Source: Luzula sylvatica (lineage: Eukaryota > Streptophyta > Magnoliopsida > Poales > Juncaceae). From it: DNA of 64,000 bases. This document shows positions 22,970 through 34,392 of the stretch, in pieces (the stretch's first letter is position 1; every line of letters starts with the position of its first letter). The position numbers and the translations under genes are program-made. The stretch is from the NCBI GenBank assembly GCA_946800325.1, contig OX326956.1, positions 41,909,052 to 41,973,051 of the forward strand. Reading direction: 5' to 3'. The notes under the pieces are model-generated. The model was not told the origin of the DNA. It saw nothing but the letters and a program-made list of their open reading frames with translations, and made no database searches.

Positions 22970-24000
22970 TGTATATTATTAATTATATAAATAAAATAAT
23001 TATACAATATTCATTATTATAATATAATTACTATAATATTAATAATAACATTGACATAATTAAATTAATTATATTATAATTATTGTAATAATATATAATA
23101 ATTATATGATAATAATAAAATAATATAAGGCCACGTCTTCAATGTCTAAAAATAATAATATTAGGGAAACTTTCAAATAACTCCTAACTTTTCTTGTAAA
23201 ATTGTTATCAATGTTTTGTGATAAGAAAATATCCTCTGTTTAATTTATTATCAAATAAAATAATAACTTTAATATAATTAATTTTGTAGTCATACACTGA
23301 TTTTGTAAATACAACATAAAATTACATAACGTATATTTATATTAAAATTAAATTTATTTGTAATTTAAAACAAGTATTACGTATTAAATAATAATTTTAA
23401 TTTTAAATCAAAACGGAACGAGAGTCCATACTAGTTTCATTTAAATTGGGCTAAATGAACTATTTATTTATCCACTAATTGATCAACTCCCTTATTTTAG
23501 ATTTATTTTTATGTTATCTATTCATGCCACATCATCACAAACATTTGAATCATTAGATTATGATATGTGCGAAAATATGAATCATGGATTAACCATTGAT
23601 TTTAGGTGACGTTATTGTAAGAGCTAACATTACTAAATTGAGAGCGATTTCAATATTTTTAATCAAATGACCACTATATCCGTATTTATGGTATTGATAT
23701 TTATTATATTTATATACTATTATTTATAGCTTTCATGAATAATGCAAAAATATTTTTCCTAATATTATGAAAAAAAAACAAATCTAACCAATATGTATAT
23801 TAATTTTCATATTTAAATATATATGACATGTTACAATTTAATTGTTTTTTATGATGAAAAAAATTAAGAATAAAAATATTTTTTATATATGAAAGATTTT
23901 ATTTGCATGATTTATGAAAAGTGATATACTAATAAATAAATATAAGAAATATCAATCATCAATTCATCATTAACATAGGTATAATGTGAAGGAAATACAG
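22970..24000. other. AT-rich intergenic DNA, no gene seen
   Basis: Very AT-rich with no open frame of interest on either strand. I see no clear repeats beyond simple AT words. Confidence 0.6.
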
Positions 24001-24107
24001 TTACAGATCAACTAGTAGATTGTACACATGAGGGTAGATGAACGTACACGTTCGTCCGAACGATTGGATGCATAATAAGATTATGCAAATATCACAGAAA
24101 TTACATA

Positions 24108-24300
24108 GTTCGTCATGACGCACAGTATTGTATTTCTATATAAACCAATCTGTGAGTATACCGTCATGACTCATGACGCGCCATCCAGGGCGTCATGACG
24201 CACAGTCCTGTCCGTCATGACGGAGCACAATTATAACGGCTAGATCTAGTACTCGTGACACGTGCGTCATGACGCACCATATCGTGCATCATGACGCACT
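24108..24300. repeat. Array of CGTCATGACG palindromes
   Basis: Six clusters of a palindrome with consensus GTGCGTCATGACGCAC lie at about 24110, 24161 (two overlapping copies), 24190, 24212, 24261 and 24284. The surrounding 24000-24910 is more GC-rich than its neighbours and may be a solo LTR or LTR fragment, because its architecture (CCG-6 nt-CGG palindromes) parallels the Athila-like LTR. No terminal repeats or target duplication could be fixed. Confidence 0.8.
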
Positions 24301-24919
24301 GTGATCCAAATTATGGATTAACAGTTTTGATACTCATTAATGCCCCATTAACGGAGGCTTTGATTATAAGATCTGAGCAATCTCTTCTTCTTCCTTCTGT
24401 CATAATTCTGGATATGAGAAAGAGATATACTTGTGAGACAAAGTGAAAATATACTCCATTAGAGAGATTGAAAATAGAGCAAGTTTGTGAAAATTTTAGG
24501 GAAATTTGCCACAACCGAAAGACGCGAGCTCGAGGTGGATACGAGTAGAAGAATCTCAACTGAGATTCTCTGGTGTGATCAATCGAGAACAAGGTCGAGC
24601 AAGGTCGGAGACGAACCGGAGAAATATCGGTTGTATACGACAAAAGGAGTTTCGAATTAGGTGTCGAATCGCGCGGGCGTGGGACGTGCATGTTACCGAG
24701 ATCGAAACAAGCAAACTAGCAGCAACTAAGTGAACAACCCGTCTCCGTGATCAATTTCACGCGGTATGTTTTTATGTATATAAGAGTTATATTCATAGGT
24801 AGTTGCACGTAGTTTATGATTTGTACGATCGAGTAGTCAACGTGGTCCTCGGGATCGGGCCGGACCGGGCCTCATAATCCGGTGCGCGGGGCTCGGTAGT
24901 GACGCCGATACCCAACAGC

Positions 24920-26080
24920 TACATATATCATCTTACATTGATGATGTGTGTCAAAATATTGTTCGTTAGATTCATGTTGGACCGGATGTATTTGATTTTG
25001 AATTATTTCACATTATATTACATGATCAAATATAAATACAAATTGAATGTGAAAAGTTTAAATATCTCACACTAAGAAGTTAGTATATAATATCATAAAA
25101 ACATACATCAAATATTATTAAATTTTTTAAAATATAATTTAAAAATTTATGAAATATATTTGCTTGAATTTTATTTTCATTTTGAGTTCTATATTATCAT
25201 ATATCAAATATTCTTTTCTCTATGTACGCAAGAAAATACAATATAAAAGTAAAGTATAATTATATCATTGACTTTTAACTCTAATTATTAGTATTTTTAA
25301 AACTATAATTTAGAAAATTATACATACTACTGGGTATGTTATATTTATATTTTTACTTAAATAAATTCGTGTTAATATTTTTTTTTAAAAATAGTAAAAA
25401 AGAAAGATATTAATTTACCAAACACAAATAACTTCTCCAATTTATAAAAAAAAAATTCAATAATAAAAATAAAGATAAAATTTATTTGACACAAATAACT
25501 TCTTGAACTTTTGAAATATTATTTTTATTTTTAGATATGTAAATTTGAAAGGGGAGTTCTATAATAGACCAATTTTCTTATGATAGACCCATTTTCAAAA
25601 AAATTATTTCGAATATTTGTTAACTAATGATTTTGTTTTTAAGATTCAATTGTATATTTATCATTTAATGTCATGGAAAACATAAATTTTGTATAATTAA
25701 TTGATAAATATCTAAAATATCTTAAAATAATTTTTGAAAATGGGTCCATGATAAGAAAATGGGTCTATCGTAGAACTCCCCAATTTGAAAATATCATATG
25801 GTTTTGGTTTATATTTGTGTTCACGAATCTTATTTTATTATTGTATAGTGACATTTTTATCTTTTTTGTAGGTCATGTTAAATTATTAAATAAATATTTC
25901 GTATTATGTCAGATTAAGAAATATTATCATAATTTATAATCATTGAACTTTTTAATTAATATGATTTTTATTTTTACAAAATAGTATGTTTGTTCTATAA
26001 ACAAAGTAATATGTATGTTCTATAAAAGTTACAATTAAATATTATGTGTATAAAAAACAAATGAAACAAACACGTCACGA
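24920..26080. other. AT-rich intergenic DNA, no gene seen
   Basis: There is an imperfect inverted pair around 25548-25780 (AGTTCTATAATAGACC / GGTCTATCGTAGAACT), which looks like the two ends of a MITE of about 230 bp. Otherwise nothing is recognised. Confidence 0.5.
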
Positions 26081-26082
26081 AA

Positions 26083-26113
26083 CGCGGATAATCTCGCGGG
26101 TAATCTCCTAGTG
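26083..26113 (+). mobile_element. Possible Helitron 3' terminus (plus strand)
   Basis: CGCGGATAATCTCGCG forms a short hairpin and is followed by GGTAATCTC and CTAG before T. The stem is weaker than at the other Helitron termini in this window. Confidence 0.45.
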
Positions 26114-26430
26114 CATTGTAATTTCCTTCTGCCGAGCAATACATAGTTTTCTTCTCGAAAATAATAAAATTATCGTAGTGATTAAAATCATTTTGTAACT
26201 ATGTTAAATCCTGAGAACAGATATTAATATTTGAATCTCATTAAAAAGAAGGATTTGTCGATTAATTGCTTTAATCGATGATATTATTCCTCTCAATAAG
26301 CAAAAATAACTGCACACGTGTCAACCTGTTCTTGTAAAGACGACGTGTCAACCAACCCGACCCTCCCAAATCGTCCTTCCACGTGTGCAACTCACAAGAA
26401 CTCCACAGACTCTTCCTCTAGTCTCTACAA

Positions 26431-26458
26431 CGTTCCAGTCTTCCTTCCCTTTATAAAT
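26431..26458 (+). promoter_or_regulatory. Core promoter of the intron-containing small heat-shock gene
   Basis: TATAAAT at 26452 lies 112 bp before the start codon. A partial heat-shock element (GTTCCAGTCTTCCTTC) lies just upstream. It is weaker than the elements of the two paralogues. Confidence 0.5.
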
Positions 26459-26563
26459 ACAGAACCCTCTATCTGATCTCCATCTTTCATCCAAAATCCA
26501 AATCACCGAGACTGCAAACAAACCCAATTTCAAAATCTCCAAATTATTATCAGTAAATCAGTA

Positions 26564-27168
26564 ATGGAAGTCATGATGGGAATTGATGAGCCACTATTCT
26601 CTACCATACAGCACCTAATGGATATTCCTGACGAGGTCGAGAAGGCCTTCAACGCACCGACACGTGCATACGTGCGAGACCGTAAAGCCATGGCGAACAC
26701 GCCCATGGACGTCAAGGAGTTGCCTAACGGGAGGATTCTTCTCACCGTTGACATGCCCGGAGTTCGTGCGAATGAGATCAAAGTTCAGGTTGTACATTAG
26801 CTTCGAGAATTTTGTTAATTTACTTTGTTTTCGACTTCGCTAAGAAGTTTTGTTGCGTGAAATAGGTGGAAGATAACAATTTGTTGGTGATAAGCGGGGA
26901 GAGAAAAAGGCCAGGAGATCAGGACGACAAAGAAGCGAAGTATCTCCGCATGGAGAGGAGGATGGGGAAATTTATGCGCAAATTTCCTTTGCCTGATAAT
27001 GTCAGTCTGGAGAGCATTGCAGCGGATTACAAGGATGGCGTTCTGACGGTGACGGTAGAAAAGTTGCCGCCTCCTGAGCCGAAGAAACCTCGTACTGTCG
27101 AGGTTAGAGTTGGCGGTGCGACTGGCGGTGAGAAAGTGGAGACGGGAGAGAAATCAGATGGTAAGTAG
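26564..27168 (+). CDS. Class II cytosolic small heat-shock protein, intron-containing
   Basis: Two exons, 26564-26788 and 26866-27168, with a 77-bp GT-AG intron; 175 aa. An ATP-independent chaperone of the cytosol that holds unfolding proteins during heat stress. The N-terminal arm carries the class II signature ([12 protein letters not shown]), followed by [20 protein letters not shown], which opens the alpha-crystallin domain (about residues 45-150), with [12 protein letters not shown] and [15 protein letters not shown]. The C-terminal extension has the V-x-V form of the I/V-x-I/V motif (KPRTVEVRV) and is about 15 residues longer than in the two neighbours ([18 protein letters not shown]). 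The intron splits the codons for KVQ and VED; the two paralogues to the right have no intron there. Without splicing the frame ends at a TAG 12 bases into the intron. Confidence 0.93.
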
Positions 27169-27189
27169 AGGAATTTAGATTAAAGTGCA

Positions 27190-27360
27190 AGTTTTTTTTT
27201 GTTTTTAAGGTTTGATGTTTGATGTTATGTTTTGTGTAATATTGTGTTGTGTATGTGTTTGATGTTTGCAAAAAAAAAAAAAAAATGTTTTAAGGTTTGA
27301 TGTTTGTTGTTGTTATGTTTTGTGTAATATTGTGTTGTGTACGGGTTTAATGTTTCATGT
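27190..27360. repeat. Duplicated 3' flank of the small heat-shock gene
   Basis: The block GTTATGTTTTGTGTAATATT with its GT-rich surroundings occurs twice (about 27200-27265 and 27293-27345), separated by poly-A. The GTTTGATGTTTGATG motif is also found 3' of the two paralogues. Confidence 0.6.
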
Positions 27361-27393
27361 TATGTTATCATGTTTTGTGTTGTTGTATGTGTT

Positions 27394-29101
27394 GAGGGAG
27401 AGATAATTTGAGGGATTTTGACTATTCATGTATTTTGTTATCCATGTATTTCACAATCCACGTGTGTTGTTTGGTTTGTTGGATTCTAAAATTATGAATA
27501 CACAACTTCTTGTTTGATTCTTGTGTTAAAAATACATGATTTTCATTTTTTTTATTCTAATTAGTAATGAAATGAATTTAATTGATAGATTAAATATCTT
27601 AGGTAAACAAATATAAATAAAATATTATCGATAATTAAACATAAATAAAATATGATAACGTAAATACTTTTAATAAACATAAATATGTTCTCATAATTTT
27701 AAACATACAAAATATGGTCGATATACCCTCTAATAATTTGAACATACACAAAATACAAAATATATTCAAATACAACCATAAACTATACCGTAATTGACAT
27801 CGTTTAAAAAAATGTATCACCATCGATACCATCCGTACCGCTTCCACTACCCATATTACCCGTACCGCTTTCACTGTCCATTGATAACCGTGAATGTATG
27901 TGGTGTATACGTCGGAATCCATCACTATTGTGTTGGTGTCGTGGTCATAACTGTTGCCGCTCAACGATTTAAGATTTTGGATAATTTTTCAATTTCTCTT
28001 AATGGTTCTAAGATGATTTTGTACATTGATAGCCGTGAAATTTGTGTAGATCTTCTCGTTGACATGCTTAGCTGCAACGGAAAGTGTGACACTTTTAAAC
28101 CATTTTTCTGGCTTGTTGCCCTTTGTAGCTTTGCTCGGCCAAAAACGTTAACAAACACTCGCTTGCCTCGGGGTTCCAATTAGAATTTCTAATTTGCTTT
28201 GCTCCTTTTGATGCTACCTCCTCGTCCATCTATTGCAAACAGAAAAATAAAAACGATGAATAAGTCGCTAATAAAAAAAGTTGATTTTATTTCCAATATG
28301 GAGAGGACTGTTAGATATGCATGTCATTGGCTTCCTATATAATACCCTTTTAACTATGAACAATTACTTGCCTCATCTAGTACAAAAAACTATGAACAAT
28401 TACTTGCCTCAATCAAAATGGTACCCAAATTGGTTTTATTTTATCTTTTCTCATAACAATTACAGGTCTTAAATCTACCATTTTTCTGAAATTATACAAG
28501 TAATGATTTGTAGGGCAAGACCAGGTTTGCAATAAAGTCACGGCATAAAACTGGTACCCAAATAATTTTTTCAGAAAAGAGGTCAATGAAGCATGAAATT
28601 TGTAGAAAAAATCTCATTATTGAGTGAACACATAACATTTGTAAACTCACGACAAAGCTCAAAAGAGAGATTTGGTACAAAAAATCGGATTAAAAACTCT
28701 AAAAATATGCAAACTCTAAAACTCAGGACAAAAACTCAAGACTCGAAGGAAAAATACCTGGGAGATATTTGATTAAACGTATTCAGGTCACGACTCTCCT
28801 GGCTAGCGAATGAGACTCGCAAGAGAGAGATTTTCTACAATGGTGATCTAGGGTTTTGATTGTTTTGGGGAAAACAAGAAGAGAGAGGGAAAAAGGCGGG
28901 GCTGAAATCTATATGGTTGGGTTAGACCACGTTAAGTGGAGAAGAAATACAACCTTGTAATACCGATTTGCAAAGTGGATAACAATATCCAGGATAAAAC
29001 CAATATACAGGGATAATATTTAAATATCAAACAAGGGATTTGTAATTTATCCCGGATATAAAATCCCTATCCATCTTAATCCCTCAAATCAAACATGTCC
29101 A
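27394..29101 (-). mobile_element. Degenerate PIF/Harbinger-like DNA transposon
   Basis: Both ends carry forms of TTTGATTTGAGGGATT in inverted orientation, and both terminal regions match the element at 56624-57430 in reverse. Inside, the minus strand between about 28240 and 27960 encodes a Myb/SANT-like DNA-binding domain (WNPEASE, then NKPEKWFKSV, HVNEKIYTNF, QNHLRTIK), as found in plant Harbinger accessory proteins and related Myb-like factors. That frame is interrupted by a frameshift and a stop. No transposase was recognised. Confidence 0.6.
27960..28240 (-). pseudogene. Myb/SANT-like DNA-binding domain remnant
   Basis: Minus-strand sequence reads WNPEASE...AEQSYKG, then after a one-base shift NKPEKWFKSVTLSVAAKHV and NEKIYTNFTAINVQNHL, then a stop within the last helix. 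This is the trihelix/Myb_DNA-bind_3 type domain common in plant transposon-derived genes. The frameshift and stop show it is dead. Confidence 0.6.
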
Positions 29102-29109
29102 GAGTAATC

Positions 29110-30500
29110 ATATGTATCACAAATTTGATACAAATTTATAAATTTGTATGTTCGAATAATGATATATTTGACTAATTAATGTCATAAATTTATATATTTG
29201 TGTGTTAAATTTGTATTAGTTATATATTAATTGATAATTAATCAGCACGTCACCATGCAGATCTTTTTAAAATAATTAAATGACAGTAACAGTAATTTAG
29301 CAAAATTAAGTTAGTTTAGTGAAAGATATTCATAAAATATTCATAATGGATATATAGAAGTGAATTTTTTCAAATTTTCTCGAGCCAAGACAATTATTAA
29401 TATTCAAAGATCAAAGATTCACCAATGATCCCTTAGTTTAGTGAAAGATTACTTAGCACAAAATATCAAAGATCAAAGATTCATGTCATATTATAATCAC
29501 AAATAAAAAAATAAAACAAAAATATTTATGTTGCATGAATTATGTTTCATTAAAAAAAAATTAAAAAGAATTAATTCAAGGATGTGCGAGAAAATATAAG
29601 GCAGGTAAATAACCTCAACAAGAAATATCAAGAATACCATTACAAACTAAAAAAAATATATCATATATATTCCTCGTTATATTTTATTTATTCATGAATT
29701 AATGAAAAAATAGGAAATGAAGAAGCATTGATATTTCACATATTTTATGGGGTTATATATACAGTCCTCATAACTCACTCAAATATTATTGACGAAGTGA
29801 CAACATGTGTTTAGTTGAATTTATTGATATTCTTAATTGAATGAATTAACGATTTAATTGGTCGTTTAATTTAATTGACATATTAATTAACATGTACTAA
29901 TATTAACAAATTAAAATGGATTGATGTGTCAATTAAACGTATCATTTAATCCTTAATTAAAGTATTAATCACACATTGTTATCATATCAAAGGTTTGGAA
30001 TGAGTTTGTGGGACCAACTATATTTTTTCATATTTTATAATGAGTCATTTTACTATATCCCCATATATCATCTCATTAATCGTGATGTCATCATGACATC
30101 ACGATTAGATGAGAACTTTCATTTGCATCCAAAATATCTCCTAATTAATTTTGTAATTTTAGTTTGATTATTTTAATTGAAAATTAATTCATTCGATCAT
30201 CGATTAGTTTAATTATAAGTTAATTAAATGAATTTTTAATTGTATTTTATTTATGTGTTAATTGAATGCTTAATTAATTGGGTACAAATTAGAGATATGA
30301 AATGGTAAGCATGACAAAATGATGTCATGCATATCCCATCGTGATTTTGAGAATAAAACGGTGGAAAAGAATATAATTTAGAAATCCAAACAAAGAGTAT
30401 TCGTTATATTCAACATTCTGAGAGTTGGGTGGGTAATATATGGTTTTGTAAGGGCTCGGATGATATTGTTCCTCGGGAAAACCTGCAAATAATAAATTTT
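29110..30500. other. AT-rich intergenic DNA, no gene seen
   Basis: It has many TTAATTGA-type words. The segment 29760-29990 resembles 46760-47060 (CCTCATAACTCACTC, GACGAAGTGACAA, ATTGATGTGTCAATTAAACG) and may be a related MITE. Confidence 0.45.
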
Positions 30501-30567
30501 GATATTACGAATTCTCTGGAGGATATATTCGTAAATTCCCCCTTCTTCCACTTCCCCTGCGAGATTT

Positions 30568-30656
30568 TTCCAGAACTATCCTCCCCCGAACCTTTTTGTC
30601 TCATACTCGACCTTTCCAGAAGAATCTCGAACAACCTCCTGAACGGAGTATATAAA
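30568..30656 (+). promoter_or_regulatory. Heat-shock promoter of the second small heat-shock gene
   Basis: A heat-shock element TTCCAGAAGAATCTCGAA at 30614-30631 (alternating GAA/TTC units, one imperfect) and a shorter one at 30568 (TTCCAGAACTATC) precede TATATAAA at 30649. The start codon is at 30752. This predicts control by heat-shock factors. Confidence 0.8.
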
Positions 30657-30751
30657 GCCCATCATCCTTTCTCTCCCAAATCAATCAATCAACACTAAAT
30701 AACAGAGTTCTCAACATAACGTAAGTTCAAAGCTTTTCTCGGCGACGAACA

Positions 30752-31231
30752 ATGGACATGAGAATGTTGGGTCTTGACCCGCCACTCGTCGCAGCCCTAG
30801 CCAATCTCGTGGATTCCTCCTCCTCGGACGACAAATCATTCACCCCACAAACTCGTGCTTACGTACGTGATAAGCAAGCCATGGCTTCCACTCCAGCCGA
30901 CGTGAAAGAACTCCCTGGTTCGTACATTTTCACCATTGACATGCCTGGTTTGAAGAAGGACGACATTAACGTCCAACTAGAAGATGGCAATGTGCTGGTG
31001 ATATCCGGAGAGAGAAAGAGGCGAGAGGAGGAGGAGAAGGAATCAGGAGTGAAGTATTTGAGAATGGAGAGGAGAATGGGGAAATTCATGAGGAAATTTG
31101 TTCTGCCCGAAAATGCGAATCTCGAGGCGGTTTCGGCAGTTTGGCAGGATGGAGTTTTGATGGTTGCAGTGGAGAAATTGCCTCCGCCAGAGCCCAAGAA
31201 GCCCAAGACTATTGAGGTTAAGGTTGGATGA
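30752..31231 (+). CDS. Class II cytosolic small heat-shock protein
   Basis: Intronless, 159 aa. Class II N-terminal arm ([13 protein letters not shown]), linker [20 protein letters not shown], then the alpha-crystallin domain (about residues 45-140) with [23 protein letters not shown] and [14 protein letters not shown], and a C-terminal KPKTIEVKV carrying the I-x-V oligomerisation motif. The length is usual for the class. The first Met fits the family and the 5' leader of about 75 bp. Its near-identical duplicate lies 5.7 kb to the right; the duplicated segment runs from about 30515 to 31355 and includes the promoter and 3' flank. It acts as a heat-induced holdase in the cytosol; its own differences from the duplicate are small (one more Glu, Trp for Cys in the QDG turn). 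Confidence 0.95.
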   Translation: MDMRMLGLDPPLVAALANLVDSSSSDDKSFTPQTRAYVRDKQAMASTPADVKELPGSYIFTIDMPGLKKDDINVQLEDGNVLVISGERKRREEEEKESGVKYLRMERRMGKFMRKFVLPENANLEAVSAVWQDGVLMVAVEKLPPPEPKKPKTIEVKVG

Positions 31232-31359
31232 GTATGAGTTTCATCTTTGTCATGGTTTTATGCGTTAAACTATCAAGTATTATTATTATTAATTAATATA
31301 TGTTTTGGGGTTTGATGTTTGATGTTTGATGTTTGATGTTTCAAGAGGTCTGTTATGGC

Positions 31360-32318
31360 TATGGGGTAATGATTGTGTTTCTTAGTATTTTTTAGTGGAA
31401 AATTATGCGTGGTCCCCGTTTCTCCCACCAAACATGTTATGAGTCATCAAATGATGATTAATTTTTTAATTTACAAAGTTAATTCATAATTATTAAAAAT
31501 TTAATATGTAATTAAATTTTTTTATTAATTAAAATTATTCAAAATTTGAAAATTATGGATTATAAAATTAATTTTATACTTATTTAAAATTTAATAATTA
31601 TTAATTAATTATTAATTGAGAGAAACAATTATTAGATTAATTATGAACGATGATGTCATCACGAAATTACGAGATATGAGGATGGGGAAATGAGGAGGGT
31701 AGGATGATAGAATTTTTTTTAGTGTGTCGTCTCGTCGGCATTTTAATTAGTAATTTTTCGAAGAGGGCATAAATGATGTCGCTAGATTTATACAAAATTA
31801 GCTTTGTCCCCGCGCAATTGCGCGGACAGTTTTTTTGTGTGTATAACGAAAATCGACCCGAGAAATTTTTCAAATCACTGCAAATAAGAGCAAAAGCAGC
31901 AACAATTTTTTTTTTTGTAAATAACACAAATTGATATATATAAATAGAGTACATAATGTCTCAAAATTATCTTTTGGCAAACATGACAAGGAAGATCTCC
32001 ATTTGGAATCCGCGAGACTCGTTAAAATGCACCTTTCGCACAAATTGCTTCCTTCTTCATTATTGCGTAACCCTATAATTGAGCTGCGCAGCCCAGATTT
32101 GCCGAGATGAGAGCTAAAAGACGACGAACGGACGAAACCCTAGAATTGCCTTTTTCTGCTGCAGCAAAATTCTGTCGACGGGATTAGAAAATGAAGAGAG
32201 AGAAAGAGACGAGTGACATGTAGATAGGAATAATGTACCGACTTGGTCCACGATGAATCACAACCATAATTATTTTTGGTGTATGTAAACCGGGTGCACA
32301 CTAAAAATGAACCCAACA
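31360..32318. other. Intergenic, no gene seen
   Basis: AT-rich left half, then a Helitron-type terminus (31798-31825). No open frame with a recognisable domain. Confidence 0.5.
31798..31825 (-). mobile_element. Helitron 3' terminus (minus strand)
   Basis: On the minus strand a perfect 16-bp palindrome CCGCGCAATTGCGCGG is followed after eight bases by CTAA and a host T. The element body would lie to the right; its 5' end was not found. Confidence 0.55.
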
Positions 32319-32329
32319 CATATCATACG

Positions 32330-32571
32330 AGTGAGGTTTCCCTGTGGCTTCACGTGTGAAGCCACATGTGAAACTGCCTGCGTGGCAGCGTTTTATTGGT
32401 TAATACAATGAATTTTTGCAAATAAATTTCTACTTTCACGGAAACCCTAGACAGTTAATTTAAATAAAGTAGGAATTTATTTGCAAAATTCATTGTATTG
32501 ATCAATGAAACGCTGTCACGCAGACAGTTTCACATATGGCTTCACACGTGAAGCCACAGAAAAACCTCACT
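32330..32571. mobile_element. Foldback MITE, 242 bp, 11-bp target duplication
   Basis: The ends AGTGAGGTTT / AAACCTCACT and the following GTGGCTTCACGTGTGAAGCC are inverted, and the arms extend for about 110 bp each. The flanks CATATCATACG at 32319-32329 and 32572-32582 are identical, giving an 11-bp duplication (9-11 bp is typical of Mutator-like elements). No ORF. Confidence 0.85.
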
Positions 32572-32739
32572 CATATCATACGGCCAGCAAGTCACAAAAA
32601 ATCTCCACAAAACTTTGTGAGAGTAGCTGCCACGGGCCGTGCCTGAGAAAAAAAAAAATCCTAAATTTATACACAAGTACCTTTCACAATTAATTGATGT
32701 GACGGCAAGTCTAAATTTAACAAATGTGGAAAAAAAAAA

Positions 32740-33802
32740 GGGGAATTCTTCAAAAACCCCCTAACTTTTCTGAAAATTCTGAAAAACCCCCTCTACTTTT
32801 AAAAAAACCCCTATCTTTTTTAGATTCTCTCAAAAACCCCCTATATTTTTTGCTTCTTCAAAAACCCCCTAACTTTTTTAGATTCTCTCAAAAACCCCCT
32901 ATCTTTTTATTATGTTTTTTAAAAAATAACCATTATACTCTTTAGTTTTATTTTTTTAATTTCTATAATTTAATAAATAATGAATATATATAAAACTATT
33001 ATAAAAAAATTAAAAATAAATAATACATGATATTATAATGTTATAATAAATAATATATAGTATTAAAATATTATAATAAATAATATATTGATATTAAAAT
33101 ATCATTTTCAACAATTATTATAATATTTTAATATCAATATATTATTTATTATAATAATTTAATATATATGTATTATTTATTATAATATTTTAATATCATG
33201 CATTATTTATTTTTTATAATTTTATTGATATTAAAATATCTATAAAAATGTTATAATAATATAATAACATGCATTATTTATTTTTTATAATTTTATTGAT
33301 ATTAAAATATCAATAAAAATATTATAATAATTTAATATCATATATTATTTATTGATATTAAAATATTATAATAAATAATACATAGATATTAAATTATTAT
33401 AATGAATAATATATTGATATTAAAATATTATAATAATTGTTGAAAATGATATTTTAATATCAATATATTATTTATTATAATATTTTAATACTATATATTA
33501 TTTATTATAATACCATGTATTATTTTTTTTTTATTTTTTTTATAATAGTTTAATATATATTCATTATTTATTAAATTATAGAAATTTAAAAAATAAAACT
33601 AAAGGGTATAATGGTTATTTTAAAAAACATAATAAAAAGATAGGGGGTTTTTGAGAGAATCTAAAAAAGTTAGGGGGTTTTTGAAGAAGCAAAAAATATA
33701 GGGTGTTTTTGAGGGAATCTAAAAAAGATAGGGGGTTTTCTAAAAGTAGAGGGGGTTTTTCAGAATTTTCAGAAAAGTTGGGGGGTTTTTGAAGAATTCC
33801 CC
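32740..33802. mobile_element. Foldback element of 1063 bp with CCCCCT-repeat arms
   Basis: The ends GGGGAATTCTTCAAAAACCC are inverted copies; arms of about 220 bp contain five TTTTTGAGGGGG-type units each and frame an AT-rich core of overlapping palindromes (TTATTATAATATTTTAATATC). The element sits between A9 runs, so a 9-bp duplication is possible but not proven. Open frames in the arms are repeat artefacts. Confidence 0.8.
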
Positions 33803-33829
33803 AAAAAAAAATTATTGACAATCGATTTA

Positions 33830-34240
33830 TAATTTACCGAAACATGTGAAATTCTCTTGAATTGACCAACTCAAACCTCATTTTTTTTCTTTCTCTTTCC
33901 GCTCATGAATGCAAATCTGGATTATACGGGTCTTCTCTTCTATGATCTATCACATGAAATTCAGATATGCACCTTGATTATTCTATTCATTTCTGCATGT
34001 TTGTGATACAATAAAAAAAAAATTGGATTGGGAGGGTCAACTATTGAAATTGCATTATGTTTTTTTTTTTTACATTTTGGAATAATGAAATGGTGAAAAT
34101 AAAGAAGAAATGATTAATGTATAATCTATTTTAGAAGATTCAAAGGTTGGAATATTAAGATTTGGCAATTTGGCACAATTTTTATACATTTTGGTTTGAA
34201 TATTAACGTTTGAAATATTTAGATATTTGTTTCAAAATTT
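33830..34240. other. Intergenic, no gene seen
   Basis: AT-rich with short open frames only. Confidence 0.5.
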
Positions 34241-34242
34241 AA

Positions 34243-34392
34243 GGGAGGACAGCTGGATGGTACAGAAGGTTATCACGTACAAGACCCGGGCTCAAGACTC
34301 GGTTGGAGAAAGGAGTTAATTTGGGTAGCCTTGTACTAGTATAGGATAGGATAGGGATGGGTGCCTACGGCTATATTATAAGAAATAAAATA
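34243..34392 (+). mobile_element. Probable tRNA-derived SINE
   Basis: About 150 bp with a box A-like AGCTGGATGG near its start, a box B-like GGGCTCAAGACTC about 40 bp later, then a G-rich body (TAGGATAGGATAGGG) and a 3' end running into an A-rich tail. This is the layout of a plant tRNA-derived SINE. The target duplication was not found. Confidence 0.5.

Noticed and set aside
24840..24915. GC-rich stretch considered as a tRNA gene or primer-binding site
   Set aside because: No cloverleaf or CCA-complementary TGG start could be recognised.
32724..33821. Two frames with repeated KPPNF/KPPIFL units on opposite strands
   Set aside because: They are the two inverted arms of a foldback element translated through its CCCCCT repeats.
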